From the NCBI GenBank assembly GCA_002507425.1, contig DAZU01000070.1, positions 1 through 15,909 on the forward strand: a DNA stretch of 15,909 nt. The letters run 5' to 3'. The position numbers were made by a program, and so were the translations under genes. Positions 1 through 7,200 of this stretch are shown here, one piece after another (positions within the stretch are counted from its first letter, which is position 1; every line of letters begins with the position of its first letter). The DNA is from Euryarchaeota archaeon UBA53. Lineage in GTDB: Archaea; Thermoplasmatota; Poseidoniia; Poseidoniales; Poseidoniaceae. The notes beneath the pieces were generated by a model. It was not told where the DNA came from. It did no database searches and worked only from the letters and a program-made list of their open reading frames with translations.

Positions 1-96
1 GGACAAGGTCAGGGACAAGGTCAGGGACAAGGTCAAGGACAAGGTCAAGGACAAGGTCAGCAAGGTCAGCAAGGTCAGCAAGGTCAGCAAGGCCAA
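1..96 (+). repeat. In-frame tandem DNA repeats (12-nt then 9-nt units)
   Basis: Five copies of the 12-nt unit GGACAAGGTCAG (two end in AA instead of AG) fill 1-60. They are followed by three exact copies of CAAGGTCAG and one degenerate copy at 61-96. Unit lengths are multiples of three, so copy-number change would keep the frame and alter the length of the Gln/Gly tract. Similar but degenerate Gln/Gly codons continue to about 400. Confidence 0.9.
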
Positions 97-1002
97 GGTT
101 CACAACAAGGTCAGCAGTCAGGCCAGCAAGGCCAGCAATCCGGTCAACAAGGACAGGGTCAGCAGGGTCAGCAGGGTCAGCAAGGACAGCAGCAGGATAA
201 TGGGCAAGGACAGCAACAGCAAGGCGGCCAACAAGGCGGTCAGCAAGGCGACCAATCCCAACAAGATCAGGGTGGCCAAAATGGTCAGAATGGTCAAAAC
301 CAGCAGCAACAAGGACAGACTCAAAACGGTCAGCAAGGCCAGCAGGGTCAGCAAAGTGAACAGCAGCAAGGACAGCAACTGGACAACCAAGAGCAAAACG
401 GCGAAAACGACAACGATGGTGATGGAATCCCAGACGATCTCGACAATGACGACGATAACGACGGAATTGTTGACGATTTAGACCCAAATCCAAACGATAG
501 CGATAATGATGGCATCGACGACGCAGAAGACAACGACGACGATGGCGATGGAATCGATGATCGTGAGGAGGTTGAAGATGGAGATCCAAATACTAACATC
601 TACGATCATGACAACGACGGAATCAACGACGCTGTGGATCTAGACCGTGACAATGACGGTATAGACAACCGCAATGACGCAGGTCCTAACGGCGAGGATT
701 ACTCACGTGACCACGATAACGACGGATTAAATGACGCAATAGATGACGACGATGACAATGATAACATCCTTGATGTTGACGAGCTGGATGGTGCAACAGG
801 CACTTACCGCTACGATCATGACAATGATGGAATTTGGGACATGACAGACACTGACGACGATAACGACGGCTTGTCTGATTGGTTCGAGGTCAACGACGGA
901 AATATCCTAACAGGTCAATTTGACCACGATAATGATGGAATAGAAGATCATGAAGATGACGATGATGACAATGACGGAATCATCGATGAATTTGAGATTT
1001 GA
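1..1002 (+). CDS. Secreted Gln/Gly-rich, TSP3-like calcium-binding repeat protein (5' partial)
   Basis: The reading frame is open from base 1 to TGA at 1000-1002, so 333 residues of a longer protein are visible; its start lies upstream. Roughly residues 1-134 are a low-complexity tract of Gln and Gly (GQGQ, then QQGQQSGQQ-like, with some Asn). From about residue 135 the sequence switches abruptly to acidic repeats with cores such as DHDNDG, DDDNDG and DGDG, the pattern of thrombospondin type 3 repeats, which bind calcium through aspartate side chains. Five cores recur at 35-36 residue spacing (codons at 496, 604, 709, 814, 922). The protein ends inside a repeat (…IIDEFEI) with no membrane helix or sorting tail, so any anchor must be N-terminal and out of view. 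A surface or extracellular role is inferred from the repeats and the neighbouring gene. An internal GTG at 634 would give a 122-residue ORF, but nothing supports initiation there. Confidence 0.85.
   Translation, partial: GQGQGQGQGQGQGQGQGQGQQGQQGQQGQQGQGSQQGQQSGQQGQQSGQQGQGQQGQQGQQGQQQDNGQGQQQQGGQQGGQQGDQSQQDQGGQNGQNGQNQQQQGQTQNGQQGQQGQQSEQQQGQQLDNQEQNGENDNDGDGIPDDLDNDDDNDGIVDDLDPNPNDSDNDGIDDAEDNDDDGDGIDDREEVEDGDPNTNIYDHDNDGINDAVDLDRDNDGIDNRNDAGPNGEDYSRDHDNDGLNDAIDDDDDNDNILDVDELDGATGTYRYDHDNDGIWDMTDTDDDNDGLSDWFEVNDGNILTGQFDHDNDGIEDHEDDDDDNDGIIDEFEI
496..999 (+). repeat. Protein-level 35-36 residue calcium-binding super-repeat
   Basis: The core D-[HS]-D-N-D-G starts at 496, 604, 709, 814 and 922, i.e. 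steps of 36, 35, 35 and 36 residues. Most units hold a second acidic core (for example DDDNDG) about 12 residues later, then a Gly/Asn/aromatic linker ending in a Tyr or Phe before the next core. The pattern matches TSP3-like modules. The first units of the next gene (cores at 1591 and 1699, 36 residues apart) repeat the same design. Confidence 0.75.
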
Positions 1003-1060
1003 AGCCAATCTAATCGAGTAGGAAGTTGTTTGATACCCGTTTTCCTAATCCGGGTCTGCT

Positions 1061-1100
1061 GATTTCATCGGGGGTTCGCCCCCGGTGAAATCTCTTTTTT
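1061..1100 (+). terminator. Strong stem-loop with UUCG loop and T-tract
   Basis: Bases 1061-1074 pair with 1079-1092 over 14 bp (one G·U wobble) around the loop TTCG. The inner five pairs are all G-C. A run of six T lies at 1095-1100. It begins 58 bases after the stop of the upstream gene and most likely ends that transcript. A weaker 5-bp hairpin, ACCCG (1035-1039) with CGGGT (1051-1055), lies just before it. Confidence 0.75.
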
Positions 1101-1172
1101 CCTTCAATCAATTTATGGTGAATGATACAAAACATCCTCTGTGATACCAATTCGCTCAATCAGGTGGCGCGA

Positions 1173-1218
1173 TTGATATACCTCTCATCATAGCGTAAAT
1201 GTTTACGGAGTGCTGGTT
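1173..1218 (+). promoter_or_regulatory. Probable TATA box, palindrome and ribosome binding site of the giant repeat-protein gene
   Basis: TTGATATA at 1173-1180 resembles an archaeal TATA box. The usual 25-27 base offset puts the transcript start near 1203-1206. A 14-base inverted repeat, CGTAAA-TG-TTTACG, spans 1194-1207, overlaps that expected start, and could be an operator. GGAG at 1207-1210 is a Shine-Dalgarno sequence 8 bases before the ATG at 1219. The TATA and operator roles are inferred; the palindrome and GGAG are plainly visible. Confidence 0.45.
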
Positions 1219-4200
1219 ATGTTATCTAAGAGACAACAATTAGAGAAAATAGAACTTAGACAGAAATCTACAATTTCCCTTGGACTGGTATTCTTGATGG
1301 TTACCAGCACGTGGCTTGGCCTCATAGGTGCAATAAGTTATGACAATGAAGATGAAACAAAGTTGGTTGACGTTAACCCGCTATCTCTGAGCGATGCACA
1401 ATCAACTGACCAAGGAGGTCAAGGGGAGTGGAATGGAGGTATGCCATCTCACTTTGGCCAGCAGATGCATGATGCCTTGTGGGATTTATCCTGGGCTGAC
1501 TCTAACGCAATGTATGGAAAAATAGGCGACACATCAGTCCTTTCTCTAGATCCCGGGTATGGAACAATGCTTGAGGAATCATCAGCTGATGATCATGACA
1601 ACGACGGAATAAACGATTTGAATGATTTAGATGACGATAACGACGGAATCTACGACCTACTAGAACGCTTTGATGGGTGCTTTGGAACAGATCCATACGA
1701 CCACGACAACGACGGAATTCTCGATCACATAGACTGGGACGACGACAACGATGGAATACTGGAAGGGCCTATTGACTATGCAACACTTGAATCTCAAGGA
1801 TTAGATCCAAGGAATGTATCCATGCACAGATTTGTGGAACCTTCCACGATACATCCACTAACGGGGCAGCCGGTTGGTATTGCATACAGAGCAGATCAGC
1901 AACCTTTCGACCATGATAATGATGGCGTTACAGATGAAGATTCTGATGGCTCCGGCGCAGATAGATATGACGAAGATGATGATAACGATGGAAGGATAGA
2001 TCAATTCCGGTGGCCATGTGATTATGACAATGATGGTGCTCAGGATTATTTCGATGATGACGATGATAATGATGGAACCCTCGATTGGCTAGATGCCGCA
2101 CCATATGATTCAAGCAACAGCGACTCTATGGAAGATAGTGGCAATCTTTGGAATAACTCAAGAACATGGTCGTTCAATGAATACAGGACTTATTCAGCAG
2201 GGGTTAATTTTGTTGATTTTGAAGCCGCTAGAGTAGATGCCAATGATGACTTTGATTGGGCTGGTGGTGAAAATGGAGATGGTGCTGCTGGCACCCCTGC
2301 ATTCACGCAGATAATTGACGGAGATCTTGATGAAGACGGGATTCCAAACTTTATAGATCCCGATAACGATAATGACGATACTCCAGACAGCGCAGACACG
2401 GATGATGACAACGACGGAATTCTAGACATGTATGATCCTGATGATGATAATGATGGAATTCCAGATGTGTGCTGGAATATCGACATGAATAATGATGGAT
2501 TGAATGATTACACGCGTCTTAATTCAACACCATATCAAACACCGGGTTCAGACACAGACAGCATTCCTGGTGTAGATTGTGAAATGGATTATGATTCTGA
2601 CCTCGACGATGACAGATTTAGGCCATTCGACAAGAACTACAACGGCATATGGGATTGGTTAGACCCAGACATGGGAGGAACACCTACTCCAGATGATGCA
2701 GTTTTTGCAACCGGTAATCTGGATTTCCCATACGATATAGACAACGACCAAATAGAAAATGAAAACGATACATTCCCGCTGAATCCTAACTCTGAAGCGT
2801 GGATGGCAACATGTACCTCTGTAACTAATCCTAACCCTCAAAACCCAGACCCAAGATGTTTGACTCAAAGGGCATCTTTCTCGCAATTCAACGATTGGGA
2901 CGGTGACGGAATTTCCAACTGGGACGACGTTGATGACGATGGTGACGGAATTATCGACATGATTGATATTGATTGGGACTGCGACTTTGACAACGATGCA
3001 ATTTTCCATCAAATAAATGGAAGTAAATATAGAGACGACGGTCCAAATGACGTCGACTCAGATATCGATGGAGATGGATTAGCAAATGATATTGATTGGG
3101 ATGATGATAATGATGGAATTAACGATCTTTACGACCCGGATGACGGAAATTGCGGGATTGTTGATTTCGATGCCACCGATTCATTTGCTACACCATATTA
3201 TCCAATAGGAGATGGTGGAAATCTTGATGGAAGCGAGGATAGCCAAGACTACACAACCAATACACAAAACTATTGGGATTTAGTTTGGGGAGCAAACCCT
3301 TTCTCTAACGTTATCTTGAATTACAATGGATACGATACAACTACATTCCCTGTTGAGGGAGGCGAAGTTCCAGAATTTTACTGGTTCATGTTTGCTCGCT
3401 GGTCTTCATATAACGGTGCAAACGAGTGGGATATTGATGCTGACGGAGATTCTCTCATTAATGGATTAGATACCGACCAAGACGCTGATGGAATGCCTGA
3501 TTGGTGGGACCAGGATGAGGGTAATGATGGATTGTTGGACGTTAATGATTTGAAAATGGGCGGCACAATCAACATGACACAATGTGGTATGACTGTTGGG
3601 CAACTCGGCTCAGGATTTACCTGCGGTTACGCTTACGCTATTGCATATCAAATGCCCCTAACTGGGACCAATGCACAATTCGGTTCTCCATATTCAACCC
3701 GCCCAGATGTAGTATTCAATCAAGGTGCTGGCGGTAAGGGAACATGGGCGTGTACCCCTGGAGCTCAAGGAGGATGTTGGCATTACGACTTTGGTGGTGA
3801 TGGCGATGTTGAAAGCGCCATCTCATACACTCAGATGCAAGACAATAGAGATGCATTTATCACATGGATTGGTCTTTTGACTGGAATATGGCAGTGGAAC
3901 TTTGATGATACTGCTAATGCGGCTACAGTTGGATTCCCTGATGAATTGGGAGCAGACTTGGATAAGAATTCTGAAGATGGAGATGTTGATGGTGATTTCA
4001 CAAACAACACGGTCGATCTTGATGAGGACTATGACGCCATTTACGATTGGAGTGATGTAGATGATGACAATGATGGAATTTGGGACTTCTTTGAGGTTGA
4101 TACGAACGATGATCTAGACGATGATGCTAACCAAGACTACGGAACGGCCTTCTTTGTTGGGTTAAATTGTGATGATTTAGACGATGATGGAAATGACCAA

Positions 4201-7200
4201 GACGTCGATGGCGACGGATGGTTCCAAGCTGTTTGGGATAAGGGTGTGATGAGCCAGGGATTGAAATCTCCGAAATTCTATGACGTCGATAACGACAACG
4301 ACGGCGTGCCTGATTCAGAGGACCCAGATGACGATAACAACGGGATACTAGATGCTGTTCAAGAGACCCAACCGGGCTGTTTCACAGGAGAAGAACAAGA
4401 ACCATTCGATCATGACAACGACGGTATAGTCGACTGGGCGGATGATGACTACGATGCCGATGGAATTTCTAACATGGTGGAGGTTAATATTAGCCTAACA
4501 GCGCCATATGACCATGATAATGATGGTTTACGTGATGACATGGACGAGGATGATGATGAGGATGGAATGAAAGACGAGGACGAAGTCTTACTCTGGCCTT
4601 TGAGATTCGATACCGAGTCAACAAATCCGTGGGACCATGACGACTATGGCGGCGGTCTGGGAATTGCCAATCCGTTAGACCCATCCACAGGACCTGATGC
4701 GATTGATAACGATGACGATAATGACTCTAGACAAGACAATGACTGGGACCATTTGGAAGAGAACTTCATTAGCGATCCTTGTTATGCAGGGTCTGAATCT
4801 AGCGACTGGGACTTTGACAACGATTGCATACTTGACGCTGATGACAAAGCCCCTACATTCATTACTATGGATATGCCAGAAACTCTGTGGCTAGATGCAC
4901 AAAGTCCTGTGATTTTCAGTGGCCATGTAGATTGGCTAAATCCAACAACATCAGTGTTGGAGCCAGCACCCGGGCTTCCAGTTCAAGTCCATATTGAATG
5001 GACCGGAAATAACACTACAGCGATTGAGACTATTGACGTAATTACCAATATGTGGGGCAACTTCACAGTGGGGCAATTCCTATTCCCCGAAGACCTTGTA
5101 GTAGGAGATAATACCACTTACAGAGTATATGCAGAGGTGACTGAGATGTTTGCTTTCAATGGAAATCAATCACAATCTTACTTTGTTGGGGCTGAAGCAA
5201 ATATGACGGTTGATTACTCTTCATGGACTTACTTCAGAAGCGATGAGCAGCCATTCTGGCTTGATTTCAAAGCTCACTACGCTGCTGATTGGTCCAGAGG
5301 ACTTTATGATAACAGAATTAAGAATTCTCCGATTAGCTTTGAAATAACCGGAGGACTATTCGGTAACAGAACCAACCCTTCCAACTTCTCCGGATTCAAC
5401 AATAATGGATACCGAACAGATATTGACGGCTGGGCATCTTTGACATTTGTTCAAGATTTGGGAGCAAATGGTACATGGAAACAAGTTAGATGGAATTCGA
5501 CCATGGATAATGGCCCTGGTCAGATAACTGGAGGATATGAGGAAATCGTTTGGAATGATCTCACAAAGACACACGATATATTGGTAGATAACCAGGGCGA
5601 TTCTGTGCGATATAATTACACAAACACGAGCCTACCAGCGGGAGATATTGAGATAAGAGCCTCGGTCATACCCGGTCTTGCTAGTGAATGGCCATTCCCT
5701 TATCTGCATGGAGACACTTCGGATCCATTCTCAGTTCGCGTGATGCATCGTATGAATATCGAAGGCGAACTGATAGTTAGTGGTCTATCTGCAGTTTACT
5801 ACTGGGATGGTACCATCAACAATGGTGACGGAACCTTTGGTAACTGGGCAACTCTTTTCCATCAGCAAGCATTAAACGCTGCAGGTGTAAGCTTTGAAGA
5901 AGCTAAGGTACTGAGACCATATCCAAGTCTATGGGACGGCGATCCTGCTAATTTGCCTGGCGAAGCAATCAACTTGAGAAACTTCATTGATGTAAACTCA
6001 ACGCACTGGTTCATCTCCTTGGTTAATGGTGGTGACAGCGACTTACCGCCATGTGGACAAGTTGATCCTACAGATCCAAATAGCCCAGTAAGGTGTGAAA
6101 TAGTTCCAGAAATGAATACTGGAGAGACCTTTGCAGTAACCGGAACTGTAACCAATCGAACCAATGACCCCTGGGACCAAGATCCAATTGCTCTGCAAGT
6201 AGACATTGATGGAAATGGGCAATTCCTGGGAAGTCAGGAAACTGCTTTCACTCAAAGACCGATTATGAAGAATGGCGAAGCAACATTTGAGTATAACTGG
6301 ACTTGGTATAGTCAATACACGGCGGGAACATATGGAATTAGGGTAGATTTCACTAACAACGCATACTACTTTACAGGTAATTCTACTAATTTAGCAGCAA
6401 CTGGAGCCTACATCAACGTAACAGTCGTCGGAACTACGCAGTTCCAGATGACGAGTGTTCCAAGACTTTACAGAAATACAACAACAACCATCGAGGCAAG
6501 GTTGCTTGACAATTCGCTGCAACCAGTTAGACAAGCCCCGGTCACGTGGACTTGGTCTTACGATGGTAGAAGCGGGGTCAATTACACGGATGACTTAGGT
6601 ACGTTCTCAATACCATTTGACATAAATCCAGAGGACGATTTAGGAAACTACTCTCTTCAGTTTGAGTACCAAGGTAATAGGCTGATGAAAGGCAACTTAG
6701 ACAGTCAAAATGTTTGGGTTGTTTCTAGGACCTTCCTAAATGTGATCTCGTCAGATCCTAATTTGAGACAATCTGGCGATAGATGGGATTTCACGGCACA
6801 GGTTACAGATGATAACAAAACGGCTACGATTAGAGATTCAGGAGGTCGTGAGCTGAGTGGGCCATCTACACCAAATGGCGGTTTAGTGGATGTAATCTAC
6901 GAAGGATTAGACTTTGATGGAGTATTGCACAGGCAAGTTGTTGCAACCCTAGCACCAAATGCAGGGCTTATCTCACTACCAGACCCACAACCGGACGGAA
7001 GCCATCTTTGTTTCTATGATGGAAATGGCGATGGAATTCCTGACCGTGATTCAAACGGTAACGGGCAACTTGATGATAACGAGGCCATTGGTTGTTTGAA
7101 AGCAAACGTATCCCCGCTGTCTCCGCAGATACTTAGAGAGGATCCAGATAGTTTCCTGCCCGATGGTTTCGGTCCAGTTTCGGTTTACTTGCGATTTAGA

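Noticed and set aside
1..96. Short regular repeats considered as a CRISPR array
   Set aside because: Units are 9-12 bases, contiguous, without spacers, and in frame with a continuing protein; this is a coding tandem repeat.
118..396. Leu-rich open frame on the minus strand that looks like a membrane protein
   Set aside because: It is the antisense of the Gln/Gly repeat codons, which automatically read as Leu/Thr/Pro-type codons; no ribosome binding site and no family resemblance.
1061..1100. Stem-loop considered as a riboswitch or small RNA
   Set aside because: A single simple hairpin with a T-tract and no junction or conserved core fits a terminator better.
2659..3012. 117-residue minus-strand open frame, and similar ones across the giant gene
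   Set aside because: These lie opposite Asp/Asn/Gly repeat codons (GAT, GAC, AAT, GGA), which rarely create stops in antisense; no start signals or recognisable domains.
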